Shown: positions 30,345-39,522, counted from the stretch's first letter. The stretch is DNA of 64,000 nucleotides from Serratia silvae (GCF_023282985.1 NZ_JAGQDC010000006.1:1-64000); one strand, 5' to 3'. Made by a program: numbers and translations. Notes: generated from the sequence alone by a model not told the origin.

Positions 30345-31256
30345 TCAACGATAGCCCTGATACACTTCTGCCACACGTTTAAAGTATTCCGTCAGGTAAT
30401 TGATACATACCTGCACCTTGAGCGGCAGCTTGTCCTTTTCGGTGTACAGTGCGTAAACCGGGCGGGGTTCTGAGTGGTAACGCTTGAACAGGATCTCAAT
30501 CTCGCCGCGTTTGATCTCTTCAATCACCCACATCAGCGGTGCATAGGCAATCCCGGCCCCGGCCTTGAGCCAGCGGATCATGGTTTGCGAATCGTTGGTC
30601 ACGAAGCGCCCCTGTGGGGAAATACGCGTGCTGATGCCTTCTGGGGCCATCAGTTCAAACTCACTGTCGGGCCGCACGCTGTATTCCAACCAGGAAAAAT
30701 TCACCATATCCGCCGGTTTTTGCGGTGTGCCGTGTTGTGCGAGGTAGCTTTTGGCGGCGCAGACCACCATCGGCATTGAGCCTAGGCGTTTGGAAAACAG
30801 GCTGGAGTCCTGCAGTTCGCCAGTGCGGATCACCACGTCGAGGCCATCGGCAATCAGATCCGGGGCCGGAATGCCGGTGACCAGGTTGACCGTCAAGCCA
30901 GGATACTCTTGCAGCATGTCGGCGGTCATGGTCGCCAGGACGTTTTGCGCCATGGTGGAGGAGCTGCCGATACGCAGCGTGCCGATAGGCGTATTGTTCA
31001 GCGCATAAAGCTGCTCATGGACCTCGGTGGCTTCCTGCAACATGCGGCGGCAGCCCTGATAGTAGATTTTACCGGCCTCGGTCAGGCCGATACTGCGTGT
31101 GCTGCGGTTAAGCAGCTTCACTTGTAGCTCATTTTCCAGTTTGGACACTGTCTGGCTGATGGATGAAACGCTCATGTCGAGCTGGCGTGCCGCCGCGGTA
31201 AATGACCCACATTCAACGACTTTGGCAAACACGGACATCCGTTTTAGTCTTTCCAT
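30345..31256 (-). CDS. aaeR: LysR-type regulator of the aaeXAB efflux operon
   Basis: AaeR activates aaeXAB in response to aromatic carboxylic acids such as p-hydroxybenzoate. The 303-residue protein begins MERLKRMSVFAKVVECGSFT and follows E. coli AaeR closely throughout. It has an N-terminal winged HTH (AARQLDMSVSSISQTVSKLE) and a C-terminal effector domain with IPAPDLIADGLDVVIRTG. It is divergent from aaeXAB, as in E. coli. In E. coli it follows tldD directly; here 11 kb of extra genes intervene. Confidence 0.95.
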   Translation of the reverse strand: MERLKRMSVFAKVVECGSFTAAARQLDMSVSSISQTVSKLENELQVKLLNRSTRSIGLTEAGKIYYQGCRRMLQEATEVHEQLYALNNTPIGTLRIGSSSTMAQNVLATMTADMLQEYPGLTVNLVTGIPAPDLIADGLDVVIRTGELQDSSLFSKRLGSMPMVVCAAKSYLAQHGTPQKPADMVNFSWLEYSVRPDSEFELMAPEGISTRISPQGRFVTNDSQTMIRWLKAGAGIAYAPLMWVIEEIKRGEIEILFKRYHSEPRPVYALYTEKDKLPLKVQVCINYLTEYFKRVAEVYQGYR

Positions 31257-31582
31257 TGTTCACTCTGGCTTAAAAGTGATTTAGATCACAGATTATAGAT
31301 GAGTTGATAGTAAGCAGGCTAATATAACGTGTCGGGTGTAAAGATCTTCTGAACGCTTGAGCGTGGTCAGCTATGCCGCGGTATACTGCCGTGGCCGCGC
31401 GATCCCTCCGGTCATCCATACATTCCCTCTCGTGGAAGCCTGCTCTTAGCTTAACCCTTTTTCAGGTTTGTGACCTGGTCAACTGCCAGATCATGACGTT
31501 TGGCGTCCGTGCGCTAGAATGTAAATGGAATGTGAAATCAGCAGGGAAACCCCCGGTGCAGTAAACAATTAAGGATAAAGTG
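31257..31582. promoter_or_regulatory. aaeR/aaeX divergent control region
   Basis: This 326-bp region must hold the divergent promoters. A CRP-like site, GTGA-N6-TCAC (31276-31289), lies about 20 bp before the aaeR start. A symmetric TGACC-T-GGTCA (31471-31481) lies about 100 bp before aaeX and could be part of an AaeR site. AAGGA at 31571 is the aaeX ribosome binding site. No gene was recognised. Confidence 0.5.
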
Positions 31583-31786
31583 ATGAGTTTGCTTCCGGTT
31601 ATGGTCATTTTTGGACTGTCGTTCCCGCCGGTATTTTTTGAGCTGTTAGCGTCGTTGGCCCTGTTCTTCGTCATACGTCGCCTGTTGCAGCCGACCGGGA
31701 TTTACGATTTTGTCTGGCATCCGGCGCTGTTCAATACCGCGCTGTATTGCTGTTTGTTTTATCTGATTTCGTGTCTTTTCGTTTGA
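31583..31786 (+). CDS. aaeX: small membrane protein AaeX
   Basis: This 67-residue, two-helix membrane protein is the first gene of aaeXAB. It matches E. coli AaeX almost end to end, for example in [13 protein letters not shown] and [20 protein letters not shown]. The ATG at 31583 is preferred over a GTG one codon earlier, with AAGGA upstream. Its exact role is unknown; it is dispensable for efflux by AaeAB in E. coli. Confidence 0.95.
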   Translation: MSLLPVMVIFGLSFPPVFFELLASLALFFVIRRLLQPTGIYDFVWHPALFNTALYCCLFYLISCLFV

Positions 31787-31793
31787 GGCTGCT

Positions 31794-32729
31794 GTGAAAA
31801 CTCTGTCATTAAAAATAATCCGCGTAGCGATCACCCTGTTGCTAGTTCTGCTGGCAACCATCGCCGTGTTCAAGGCCTGGGCGTTTTACACCGAATCTCC
31901 GTGGACGCGTGATGCCAAATTCACCGCCGACGTGGTGGCGATTGCTCCGGACGTCAGCGGTTTGCTGACCGACGTGCCGATCATCGACAACCAACTGGTG
32001 CAACAGGGCCAGATCCTGATGGTGATCGACCAGCCACGCTACCAACAGGCGCTGGCCGAAGCCAACGCCGATGTGGCCTATTACCAGACGCTAGCGGCTG
32101 AGAAGAAGCGTGAGGCGGGCCGCCGTGTGCGCCTGGGGATCCAGGCGATGTCACAAGAAGAGATCGACCAATCCAATAACGTACTGCAAACCGTACAGCA
32201 TCAGTTGGCCAAGGCGATCGCCGTGCGCGATCTGGCACAGCTGGATCTGGAACGGACCACGGTGCGTGCGCCAGCAGATGGGTGGGTCACTAACCTTAAC
32301 GTCCACGCGGGGGAATTTATCACCCGTGGTTCTACGGCGGTGGCGTTGGTGAAGAAGAATAGCTTCTATGTCATTGCTTATATGGAAGAAACCAAGCTTG
32401 CTGGGCTGAGTAAAGGCGATCGTGCCGAGATCACCCCGCTGGGCAGCAACCGTATTATGCACGGTACTGTCGATAGCCTGGCTGCGGCGGTGAATAACAG
32501 CAGCAGCACCCCAAACAGCAAGGGGCTGGCATCGATCGACAGTAATCTGGAGTGGGTGCGTCTGGCACAGCGCGTGCCGGTGAAAATCATGCTGGATGAG
32601 AAAGATCAGCAACACTCTTACCCGGCGGGCACCACCGCGACCGTGGTCATTACCGGTAAGAACGATCGTAGCGTCGACAGCGGTTCGCCGTTTATCCGGC
32701 TGATGCATCGGTTGCGTGAGTTCGGCTAA
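31794..32729 (+). CDS. aaeA: p-hydroxybenzoic acid efflux membrane fusion protein AaeA
   Basis: AaeA is the periplasmic adaptor of the AaeAB aromatic acid efflux pump. The 311-residue product starts with GTG, has one N-terminal membrane anchor (about 9-30), then the HlyD-like order of barrel, lipoyl half-motif ([26 protein letters not shown], shown here only in outline), a helical hairpin (about 80-150) and [18 protein letters not shown]. It follows aaeX by 7 bp and overlaps aaeB by one base (TAATG). Confidence 0.95.
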   Translation: MKTLSLKIIRVAITLLLVLLATIAVFKAWAFYTESPWTRDAKFTADVVAIAPDVSGLLTDVPIIDNQLVQQGQILMVIDQPRYQQALAEANADVAYYQTLAAEKKREAGRRVRLGIQAMSQEEIDQSNNVLQTVQHQLAKAIAVRDLAQLDLERTTVRAPADGWVTNLNVHAGEFITRGSTAVALVKKNSFYVIAYMEETKLAGLSKGDRAEITPLGSNRIMHGTVDSLAAAVNNSSSTPNSKGLASIDSNLEWVRLAQRVPVKIMLDEKDQQHSYPAGTTATVVITGKNDRSVDSGSPFIRLMHRLREFG

Positions 32730-34696
32730 TGAACAGCCCAACTTTTCTGCGGCTGCGGTTTGCCTGCAAGCTCAGCTTTGCGATCGTCTTCGCCCTGTTT
32801 GTCGGTTTTCACCTCAATCTGGAAACCCCGCGCTGGTCGGTGCTGACGGCGGCCATTGTGGCTGCTGGCCCGGCTTTTGCCGCCGGGGGTGAACCTTTCT
32901 CTGGTGCCATTCGCTATCGTGGCTGGCTGCGTATTATCGGCACCTTTATCGGCTGTTTTGTCGGTTTGCTGATTATTGTGACCTGCGCCCGTGCACCGGT
33001 AGTGATGTTGATGCTTTGCTGTGTCTGGCTGGGGGTCTGTACCTGGATTTCCTCGTTGGTGAAGGTCGAGAACTCCTACGCTTGGGGGCTGGCGGGCTAC
33101 ACGGCGCTGATTATCATCGTCACCTCCGCAACCACCACAACTTCACTGTTGGACGCGCCACAGTTCGCCGTAGAGCGCTGTAGCGAGATCGTTCTCGGTA
33201 TTCTCAGTGCGATATTGGCCGACTTGCTGTTTTCCCCGCGTTCGATCAAACAAGATATCGATCGCGCGGTAGATCAACTGCTGGTGGGGCAGTACAAGCT
33301 GATGCAGATGTGTATCAGCGATGCAGGGAAAGAGGATATCGATCGTGCCTGGAGCGATCTGGTAAAAAGCACCACCGCCATCAACGGGATGCGTAGCAAT
33401 CTGATGTTGGAGTCGTCACGCTGGCAGCGGGTTAACAGCCGTTTGCATGCGCTGCATACACTCTCGCTGACGTTGATCACCCAGGCCTGTGAAACCTACC
33501 TGATTTTGCTCAACTATCCGGATGCGGTGAAGGAAAATATCCGCGAGCTGCTGATGGTCCCGGCGGAAACCGCGCAGGAAGTCCATAAGCGTCTGAAGTT
33601 GGTGCGCCAGGTGCTGGCAACCAACCGTAGCGATGAACATCTGCAAACGGTCACCGGTTGGGTGGGCGCGGCGACGCGTTATCTGCTGGTGGCAAAAGGC
33701 GTGCATACCAATAGTGGCATCAATGCGGTAGAAAACGAGATACTGGCCGGAGAGGTGGTGGTGAAAAGGCCATCGGCAGAAGGCCACCATGCGATGATTA
33801 ACGGGCTGCGGGCCTGGGCGGCGACCTCAATAGGCTGCCTGTTCTGGTTGTGGACGGGCTGGACGTCCGGCAGCGGCTGTATGGTAATGATCGCCGTCGT
33901 AACCGCATTGGCGATGCGCACGCCAAATCCAAAAATGATGGCGCTCGACTTCCTGCTGGGCGTGCTGGTGGCGTTGCCGCTCGGTGCGCTGTTTTATATG
34001 TTTATCCTGCCGGAGACACAGCAGAGCATGTTTTTGCTGTGCCTGAGCCTGGGTATCATGTCCTTTGTCATCGGTATCGAAGTGCAGAAACGCCGTTTGG
34101 GATCGCTAGGCACCCTGGCAAGTACCCTTAATATCATCGTGTTAAGCAACCCGATGAGTTTCCATGTCTCGTCATTTATCGACAGCGCCATCGGCCAGAT
34201 TATCGGCTGCTTCGTGGCGATGATCGTGCTGTTCCTGATCCGTGATACCTCACGTGAACGCACTGGCCGCACGCTGATGAATCAGTTGGTCAGCAGCGCC
34301 GTTTCTGCGTTGACCACCAAGGCGGCGCGCCGTAAGGAAAACCATCTGCCCGCGCTCTATCAGCGCCTGAACCAACTGCTGATGATGTTCCCGAACGACA
34401 TTGCCAAATATCGGCTGGCGCTCAACCTGATTATTGCCCACCAGCGGATGCAGATGACCGAGATCCCGGAACGGGAAGAGCTTTCGGTGTTCCACAAGCA
34501 GATCCGCAGCACCGCCGACCATGTGGTCGCCGCCAAGAATGATGTGAAGCGGGCTTACTACTACGATCGTTTACTCAAAGAGATGAATGAATATCAACAA
34601 AAGCTGGTGGATAACCTCGCTCCGCTTAGCGTCACCGGGCCGGTAAAACGCCTGGCCGATATGCTGCATCGCTACCGCCACGCGCTGATTGATTGA
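32729..34696 (+). CDS. aaeB: p-hydroxybenzoic acid efflux pump AaeB
   Basis: AaeB is the inner-membrane transporter of the pump that relieves stress from aromatic carboxylic acids. The 655-residue protein has the FUSC-family layout: two blocks of about five membrane helices (about 10-165 and 365-500), each followed by a cytoplasmic region. Its length equals that of E. coli AaeB. The start overlaps the aaeA stop, implying coupled translation. A GC hairpin (34740-34745 with 34750-34755) lies 44 bp downstream. Confidence 0.95.
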   Translation: MNSPTFLRLRFACKLSFAIVFALFVGFHLNLETPRWSVLTAAIVAAGPAFAAGGEPFSGAIRYRGWLRIIGTFIGCFVGLLIIVTCARAPVVMLMLCCVWLGVCTWISSLVKVENSYAWGLAGYTALIIIVTSATTTTSLLDAPQFAVERCSEIVLGILSAILADLLFSPRSIKQDIDRAVDQLLVGQYKLMQMCISDAGKEDIDRAWSDLVKSTTAINGMRSNLMLESSRWQRVNSRLHALHTLSLTLITQACETYLILLNYPDAVKENIRELLMVPAETAQEVHKRLKLVRQVLATNRSDEHLQTVTGWVGAATRYLLVAKGVHTNSGINAVENEILAGEVVVKRPSAEGHHAMINGLRAWAATSIGCLFWLWTGWTSGSGCMVMIAVVTALAMRTPNPKMMALDFLLGVLVALPLGALFYMFILPETQQSMFLLCLSLGIMSFVIGIEVQKRRLGSLGTLASTLNIIVLSNPMSFHVSSFIDSAIGQIIGCFVAMIVLFLIRDTSRERTGRTLMNQLVSSAVSALTTKAARRKENHLPALYQRLNQLLMMFPNDIAKYRLALNLIIAHQRMQMTEIPEREELSVFHKQIRSTADHVVAAKNDVKRAYYYDRLLKEMNEYQQKLVDNLAPLSVTGPVKRLADMLHRYRHALID

Positions 34697-34780
34697 TATC
34701 TTCACTTTCCCGCCAAAGGCTATACTGCATGGTTTACGTCCCCCGACTACGGGGGCTAAAATGTATGTAGGAAGGCCTCA

Positions 34781-34870
34781 CTAACCATAATAATTCCGTA
34801 TCAATTGCGGCATTTGCTCGGGCGTCAGGCCTTTGGGCAGTGAAATGGTTATATCTTGGTCATCTTTGAT
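34781..34870 (-). pseudogene. possible C-terminal coding remnant, unknown family
   Basis: Between aaeB and the RNase gene the minus strand has a 29-codon open stretch ending in TAG with a protein-like composition (ITISLPKGLTPEQMPQLI, then RNYYG). A stop lies directly upstream and there is no start codon. It looks like the tail of a deleted gene, but the family was not recognised and chance cannot be excluded. Confidence 0.3.
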
Positions 34871-34902
34871 TCATTAATTTTTGCTATATATGCAGGGACG
34901 GT

Positions 34903-35352
34903 ATGAATAAACGTACGCTTATTGCGATGTTGATTGCTTTGCTGGTGGCGGGTTTCAGTGCGCTGCAGGGGGATGGCGATCGGGCACTGACCAATGATTC
35001 GACCCCGGCGGCAGAGAGCATTGAACAACTGACGCAGCAGCAGCGGGTGGTCAGCTATGTGCAACAGCACCAGCGCCTGCCTGATTACTACATCACCAAA
35101 AAACAGGCACGTGAACAGGGTTGGGATGCGCGTGACGGTAATCTGTGCAAGGTATTGCCGGGCAAGGCCATTGGCGGTGATCGTTTTTCCAACCGTGAAG
35201 GGCAGTTGCCTACCGCCAACAACCGGGTATGGCGCGAAGCGGATATCAACTACCAATGCGGCCGACGCGGTGCCGATCGGCTGTTGTATTCCAGTGACGG
35301 TCTGATTTATGTCACGCGCGACCATTATAAGAACTTCATGCGGATGGAGTGA
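34903..35352 (+). CDS. secreted barnase-type guanyl-specific ribonuclease
   Basis: The 149-residue protein has an N-terminal signal or anchor (about residues 4-20) and a C-terminal microbial RNase N1/barnase domain. The segment WREADINY at 110-117, DRLLYSSDGLIYVTRDHY at 125-142, and the fold-start YITKKQAREQGW match barnase closely. This places the catalytic Glu at 112, Arg at 126 and His at 141. Two cysteines (82 and 119) may form a disulfide after export. Its inhibitor gene follows by 4 bp. It may act as an exported toxin or a nutrient RNase. Confidence 0.9.
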   Translation: MNKRTLIAMLIALLVAGFSALQGDGDRALTNDSTPAAESIEQLTQQQRVVSYVQQHQRLPDYYITKKQAREQGWDARDGNLCKVLPGKAIGGDRFSNREGQLPTANNRVWREADINYQCGRRGADRLLYSSDGLIYVTRDHYKNFMRME

Positions 35353-35356
35353 GCCG

Positions 35357-35656
35357 ATGGGAAAAATAGAGTTCGATTTTAACCAGATAGCGGACTTACC
35401 AGCGTTCTATCGCCACTTTGCCGAGCGGTTTGCACTGGGTGAAGGATTTGGCGCCAACCTGGACGCGCTGTGGGATGTGGTGACCGGCGACATCAGCCTG
35501 CCGGTCGAGATTGAATTTCTCAATCTCAACGCCCGCAGCAAACGCCGCTTTGGCGCCATTATTCTGTTGTTTGAAGAAGCGGAGGAAGAGCTGGAGGGCA
35601 ACCTGCGGTTCAATATCCGTGAAACGAGCAGCACAGCGGTGCATCAGCGGGGATGA
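35357..35656 (+). CDS. barstar-family ribonuclease inhibitor
   Basis: The 99-residue protein is a barstar homologue that should bind and block the RNase encoded just upstream. The inhibitory loop/helix GANLDALWDVVTG contains the aspartates equivalent to barstar Asp35 and Asp39 (here 36 and 40). The start at 35357 (MGKIEFDF) is chosen by homology; an earlier in-frame start would overlap the RNase gene. E. coli keeps an orphan barstar, YhcO, at the same place beside aaeB, so this pair may show the ancestral arrangement. Confidence 0.92.
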   Translation: MGKIEFDFNQIADLPAFYRHFAERFALGEGFGANLDALWDVVTGDISLPVEIEFLNLNARSKRRFGAIILLFEEAEEELEGNLRFNIRETSSTAVHQRG

Positions 35657-35689
35657 ACGGGGTCCATCCCGCAGCGATGCCGCTGACGA

Positions 35690-36238
35690 TCACTGTTGTG
35701 CCTCGGCCAGCTCTCGTAAGTACTGGAAGATTTGGCGGAATGATTTTGGCGGCTTGTTAGCGGCCTGCTCTTTCTGCGCGTTACGTATCAGGGCGCGCAA
35801 CTGCTGGCGATCGGCCTCTGGATACAGATCCAGCACGGACGGGATCGCATCATCACCTTCTGCCACCAAACGATCGCGCAACGCTTCCAGCTTGTGGAAC
35901 AGCGAAACCTGTTGGTTATGGCGGTTCTTCAGCTTGTCGAGCGCGGTTTGGATCGGTTCGACATCGCGGGCACGCAGCATCTTGCCGATCAGTTGGATCT
36001 GGCGGCGGCGGCCCTCTTTCTTGATCTTCTGCGCCAGTTCGATGGCAGCACGCAGATCTTCATCCAGCGGGATACGCTCCAACGCGTTTTTACCCAGTTC
36101 AACCAGTTCGGTTCCCAGGTCTTTCAGCGCTTCGGCATCACGTTTAATTTCACTTTTACTGACCCAGATAATCTCGTCATCGTCCTCGTTTTCGTTCTCC
36201 GGGACATCGTCGAGCCAGTCTTCAGGCTGTTTGTTCAT
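35690..36238 (-). CDS. darP: ribosome biogenesis factor DarP (YjgA)
   Basis: DarP binds late 50S assembly intermediates. The 182-residue protein is highly charged and helical, beginning [16 protein letters not shown] and containing [20 protein letters not shown] and the Arg/Lys-rich [17 protein letters not shown]. The length matches E. coli YjgA (183). It is divergent from pmbA, as in E. coli. Confidence 0.95.
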   Translation of the reverse strand: MNKQPEDWLDDVPENENEDDDEIIWVSKSEIKRDAEALKDLGTELVELGKNALERIPLDEDLRAAIELAQKIKKEGRRRQIQLIGKMLRARDVEPIQTALDKLKNRHNQQVSLFHKLEALRDRLVAEGDDAIPSVLDLYPEADRQQLRALIRNAQKEQAANKPPKSFRQIFQYLRELAEAQQ

Positions 36239-36439
36239 GGTAGGCTCCGTTAAAAAGAGGCTAATCCTAACAGGTTGCCGGCTTTATGCGAAATTCCACG
36301 CGGTTCCTGTTAGACTCAAAAGTACATTGGGCTGTGGCCAGCGGGTGCAGCCTGAAATTATTTTGGCGCGTTATTGCGTGCAAAACCATGCCGACACGGC
36401 ACTTTTCTCAACGATTTTCTGATTAAGTATGGCCGATTG

Positions 36440-37780
36440 ATGAAAGTAGTCACCCAAGTTGCAGAACAGCGCAAAGCGCTGGAACACGCCGTTTCACAGG
36501 CACTGGAGCTGGCACGCGCCGGTTCCGATGCGGCAGAAGTTGCCGTGAGCAAAACCACCGGTATCAGCGTCAGTACCCGCTTCGGCGAAGTGGAGAACGT
36601 CGAATTCAACAGCGACGGCGCGTTAGGTATTACCGTCTATTATCAAAACCGTAAAGGCAGTGCCTCCTCCACCGATCTCAATCCGGATGCCATTGCCCGT
36701 ACTGTGCAGGCGGCGCTGGATATCGCTCGTTACACTTCACCAGATCCCCATGCTGGCCCGGCGGAAAAAGATCTGCTGGCGTTTGACGCGCCGGATCTGG
36801 ACCTGTTCCACCCCACCGAGCTGGATGCCGAACGCGGTATCGAGCTGGCAGCCCGGGCCGAGCAGGCTTCGCTGGCCGCCGACAAGCGGATTACCAATAC
36901 CGAAGGCGGCAGCTTCAACAGCCATTACGGTATCAAAGTCTTCGGCAACAGCCACGGCATGCTGCAAAGTTATTGCTCCAGCCGTCACTCGCTCTCCAGC
37001 TGTGTGATCGCCGAGCATGATGGTGATATGGAACGGGATTACGCCTACACCATTGGCCGGGCGATGAATGATATGGCCAGCCCCGAGTGGGTTGGCCAGG
37101 AATGTGCCCGCCGCACGCTGGCGCGTCTTTCCCCACGTAAGCTATCAACCATGAAAGCGCCGGTGCTGTTCGCCTCAGAAGTGGCTACCGGTCTGTTTGG
37201 CCACCTGGTTGGGGCTATCAGCGGCAGCAGCGTTTATCGCAAATCCACCTTCCTGCTGGATTCGTTGGGTAAACAGATCCTGCCGGAGTGGATGACCATT
37301 GAAGAACATCCGCACTTGCTGAAAGGGCTGGCCTCTACGCCGTTCGATAGCGAAGGTGTACGCACCCAGCGCCGCGACATCGTCAAAGACGGCGTGCTGG
37401 AAACCTGGCTGCTGACCAGCTACGCCGCGCGTAAACTGGGGCTGCACAGCACCGGCCACGCGGGCGGGATCCATAACTGGCGCATTGCCGGGCAGGGCGA
37501 TGACTTTGCTGGCATGCTCAAACAGTTGGGCACCGGTCTGGTGGTCACCGAGCTGATGGGGCAGGGTGTCAGCGGGATTACCGGCGATTATTCACGCGGG
37601 GCTTCTGGCTTCTGGGTCGAAAACGGTGAGATCCAGTATCCGGTCAGCGAGATCACCATTGCCGGTAACCTGAAAGATATGCTGCGCAATATCGTCAGCA
37701 TCGGCAGCGATATCGAACTGCGCAGTAATATCCAGTGCGGTTCGGTGCTGCTGCCGGAAATGAAGATCGCCGGGCAGTAA
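36440..37780 (+). CDS. pmbA: metalloprotease subunit PmbA/TldE
   Basis: PmbA (TldE) is the non-catalytic partner of TldD in the heterodimeric protease that matures microcin B17 and degrades CcdA. The 446-residue product (start [12 protein letters not shown]) aligns throughout with E. coli PmbA and lacks the TldD HExxxH motif, as expected. The Shine-Dalgarno is weak; E. coli begins four residues earlier. TldD is encoded 18 kb upstream on the same strand. Confidence 0.95.
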   Translation: MKVVTQVAEQRKALEHAVSQALELARAGSDAAEVAVSKTTGISVSTRFGEVENVEFNSDGALGITVYYQNRKGSASSTDLNPDAIARTVQAALDIARYTSPDPHAGPAEKDLLAFDAPDLDLFHPTELDAERGIELAARAEQASLAADKRITNTEGGSFNSHYGIKVFGNSHGMLQSYCSSRHSLSSCVIAEHDGDMERDYAYTIGRAMNDMASPEWVGQECARRTLARLSPRKLSTMKAPVLFASEVATGLFGHLVGAISGSSVYRKSTFLLDSLGKQILPEWMTIEEHPHLLKGLASTPFDSEGVRTQRRDIVKDGVLETWLLTSYAARKLGLHSTGHAGGIHNWRIAGQGDDFAGMLKQLGTGLVVTELMGQGVSGITGDYSRGASGFWVENGEIQYPVSEITIAGNLKDMLRNIVSIGSDIELRSNIQCGSVLLPEMKIAGQ

Positions 37781-37782
37781 TT

Positions 37783-37828
37783 CCCTCACCCTAACCCTCT
37801 CCCACAGGGATAGGGTTAGGGTAGGGGT
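37783..37828. repeat. palindromic CCCTAACCCT-type repeat after pmbA
   Basis: CCCTCACCCTAACCC begins a 21-base arm that pairs imperfectly with an arm at about 37808-37828 (GGGTTAGGGTAGGGG at its end), with a very short loop. It starts 2 bp after the pmbA stop. It is probably a REP-like intergenic repeat acting as a transcript-end hairpin. Confidence 0.7.
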
Positions 37829-37945
37829 ATCTCGGCTCCTCCCAACTCCCCGCTTCAACCTTCCTTACAAATATCCGGTATCGGTATTATCGTTCTATGC
37901 CTATGTTAATAACGGGGTAAATAAAACAATAACGGGAAGGTGAGC

Positions 37946-38332
37946 ATGAAGAAGACATTGAAAGTGTTGGCAGCACTGACGCTGCTGGGAGCCAGTTCAT
38001 GGGCGATGGCTGCCGATCTGGCCGATGATATGGATACGCTGGCCGCCAATTACAAAATCGTATTGAAAACCGACTCTACCGATACCTTCAAGCAGAGCCT
38101 GCAGAATATGCGCGCTGCTGCCACGGATGCCCAGAAAGGCACACCGCCGAAGTTGGAAAGCAAAGCGCCAGACAGCCCGGAGATGAAGGAATTTCGTCAA
38201 GGGCTGGCGACGTTGGTCGGGCAGATCGATCAGTCAATGGCGTTGGCGAATCAGGGCAAGCTGGAGGATGCACGTAAAGTGGCACAGGGCTTCAAGCAAA
38301 CCCGCGATGCCAATCACAAGAAATTCCGCTAA
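37946..38332 (+). CDS. cybC: soluble periplasmic cytochrome b562
   Basis: CybC is a four-helix-bundle heme b protein of the periplasm with an unclear electron-transfer role. The start at 37946 (MKKTLKVLAALTLLG) has GGGAAGG upstream and gives 128 residues. A signal peptide ends near residue 22 (WAMA), and the mature protein starts ADLADDMDTL. The heme ligands are Met7 of the mature protein and the His near the C-terminus (DANHKKFR). The gene is intact; it is often disrupted in E. coli strains. Confidence 0.95.
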   Translation: MKKTLKVLAALTLLGASSWAMAADLADDMDTLAANYKIVLKTDSTDTFKQSLQNMRAAATDAQKGTPPKLESKAPDSPEMKEFRQGLATLVGQIDQSMALANQGKLEDARKVAQGFKQTRDANHKKFR

Positions 38333-38350
38333 ACGTCAGAACATCCTTGG

Positions 38351-38369
38351 TGACCGCCGATGGCGGTCA
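38351..38369 (+). terminator. hairpin after cybC
   Basis: TGACCGCC (38351-38358) and GGCGGTCA (38362-38369) form a perfect 8-bp stem with a three-base loop 18 bp after the cybC stop. The T content downstream is modest. Confidence 0.6.
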
Positions 38370-38375
38370 TCACCA

Positions 38376-38546
38376 TTACCCCAGATAAGAAGACGGTGCT
38401 AACCCTAACACCCTACGGAACATCGCCGAAAAGGCCGCGCTACTCTCATAGCCCAACTCTATTGTCACCTGGGTAACGCTGTTGCCCGCCGCCAGGCGTG
38501 CCAGCGCTAATACCACACAGGCTCGTTGACGCCACTGCGGAAATGA
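38376..38546 (-). pseudogene. C-terminal remnant of an AraC-family regulator
   Basis: The minus strand encodes about 56 residues of an AraC-type second helix-turn-helix (WRQRACVVLALARLAAGNSV, then TQVTIELGYESSAAFSAMFR), ending GLAPSSYLG and a stop at 38376. There is no N-terminal effector domain, start codon or first HTH upstream, so the gene is a 3' fragment. It lies back to back with a truncated permease start. Confidence 0.8.
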
Positions 38547-38573
38547 CCAACGACATTGAGGCGTTGTAGGGTA

Positions 38574-38684
38574 ATGGCTGATATTTTACCTGTGCTGTTT
38601 ACCGGCTTTTTGACCGGCATGACCACCATTTTGTTTGGTTTTGGTGGCGGCTTTGTGGTGGTGCTGATCGCGATTTGCCTGTAA
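38574..38684 (+). pseudogene. N-terminal remnant of a TauE/SafE-family permease
   Basis: A 36-codon frame begins with ATG at 38574 and encodes a typical TauE/SafE sulfite-exporter N-terminus (MADILPVLFTGFLTGMTTIL, then FGFGGGFVVV). It stops after the first helix and a half, while family members have about 250 residues. With the AraC fragment it suggests a decayed regulator/permease pair. Confidence 0.7.
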
Positions 38685-38726
38685 AGGCGCAAACAGGGCG
38701 GCTGAATGGCCGCCCGGAAACCTGGC

Positions 38727-39137
38727 TTAGCGGTGATACTCGCCCGCAGCTTCAGGTTGATAGAGCAATTCCAGCACTTCAATGCGGGCTTCTTCGCCGT
38801 TTGGCAACTGCCAATTGATCTGTTTACCCACGTGCATTCCCAGCAGTGCAGCACCTAGTGGTGCCATCACCGACAGCTGTTCAGCGCTGTCTTTGAGCGA
38901 GGCAGGGTAAACCAGCGTGCGCACATGTTCTTCTGAAGTATGCAGATCGCGAAAGCGTACGCGGCTGTTCATGGTGACGACGTGTGCAGGGATCTGCGAT
39001 GCCGGCACAATGTCAGCACGATCCAGTTCGGCGTTCAGCGCGGCGGCGACGTCAGTATTGGCAAAGGCTGGCTGTGCCAGTAGCGCATCCAGACGTTCCG
39101 CATCCAGCTCATTAATGGTAATGGTTGGTTTGGTCAT
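38727..39137 (-). CDS. rnk: regulator of nucleoside diphosphate kinase
   Basis: Rnk is a GreA-like protein that binds RNA polymerase without cleavage-stimulating activity and affects nucleotide pools. The 136-residue product ([19 protein letters not shown]) has the E. coli length: an N-terminal short coiled coil and a C-terminal FKBP-like GreA/GreB domain ([20 protein letters not shown]). The start at 39137 follows GGAGAG. No partner gene is next to it. Confidence 0.95.
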   Translation of the reverse strand: MTKPTITINELDAERLDALLAQPAFANTDVAAALNAELDRADIVPASQIPAHVVTMNSRVRFRDLHTSEEHVRTLVYPASLKDSAEQLSVMAPLGAALLGMHVGKQINWQLPNGEEARIEVLELLYQPEAAGEYHR

Positions 39138-39204
39138 TCCACTCTCCAGTCCAATCAAAGGGCGCCCTTTCTGCGCCATAAATTCGGAAAACAACACAAA
39201 AGCA

Positions 39205-39234
39205 ACACCCCCGCACCTTTGGGAGCGGGGGTGT
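39205..39234 (-). terminator. strong hairpin with T-rich tail in the rnk leader
   Basis: ACACCCCCGC (39205-39214) and GCGGGGGTGT (39225-39234) form a perfect 10-bp stem with a 10-base loop. On the minus strand it is followed by TGCTTTTGTGTTGTTTT, a terminator-like tail, about 70 bp before the rnk start. It may end transcripts entering rnk from upstream or act as an attenuator in the rnk leader. Confidence 0.6.
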
Positions 39235-39340
39235 GAAAAATGTCGGTTTGTCCTACTGATAGTAGGCTGTTAGGGCAGGAAAAGAAAGAGATCTCGATCA
39301 CGAAGTTTTTTGCGCCCCGACGCCAACTGGCAACTCTGCG

Positions 39341-39359
39341 TTGCAAACTCTTTTTGCAA
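39341..39359. promoter_or_regulatory. TTGCAAA-N5-TTTGCAA inverted repeat
   Basis: Perfect 7-bp arms (39341-39347 and 39353-39359) flank a 5-base spacer in the gap between rnk and the SFCGS operon. It has the size of a regulator binding site. The protein that would bind it is unknown. Confidence 0.4.
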
Positions 39360-39420
39360 TCTCATTTACTTAGCGTAAAAACCCCCGGTTTTGCGAAATG
39401 GATCCCCTGGCGTCACTTAA

Positions 39421-39440
39421 TTTCCAGTTCGAACTGGAAA
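39421..39440. promoter_or_regulatory. perfect 20-bp palindrome, candidate operator of the SFCGS operon
   Basis: TTTCCAGTTC immediately followed by its reverse complement GAACTGGAAA forms an uninterrupted 20-bp palindrome. It is 118 bp upstream of the first gene of the 39.6-45.2 kb operon. It is the strongest DNA-binding-site candidate in the 421-bp gap and may be the target of the PRD activator encoded at 46518-48434. The rest of the gap holds no recognisable gene. Confidence 0.6.
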
Positions 39441-39493
39441 AAAACGCGCTACACAAGCAATGCCCCAAAGGTTAGGGTAAAGACATCAAAGAA

Positions 39494-39522
39494 AGCGGGT
39501 AAAGGAAAAGCGCTTTACCGCT
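39494..39522 (+). promoter_or_regulatory. leader hairpin of the SFCGS operon
   Basis: GGTAAAG (39498-39504) pairs with CTTTACC (39513-39519), extended on both sides with one bulge, 37 bp before the first operon start. It may be an mRNA leader structure or a second operator. Confidence 0.4.

Noticed and set aside
34849-35325. 158-codon frame antisense to the barnase gene
   Set aside because: The plus strand clearly encodes the RNase with all catalytic residues, so the antisense frame is a shadow.
39330-39346. Possible sigma-54 promoter (TGGCA ... TTGCA)
   Set aside because: The GG and GC elements are 12 bp apart instead of 10, and the local regulator is not an AAA+ enhancer-binding protein.
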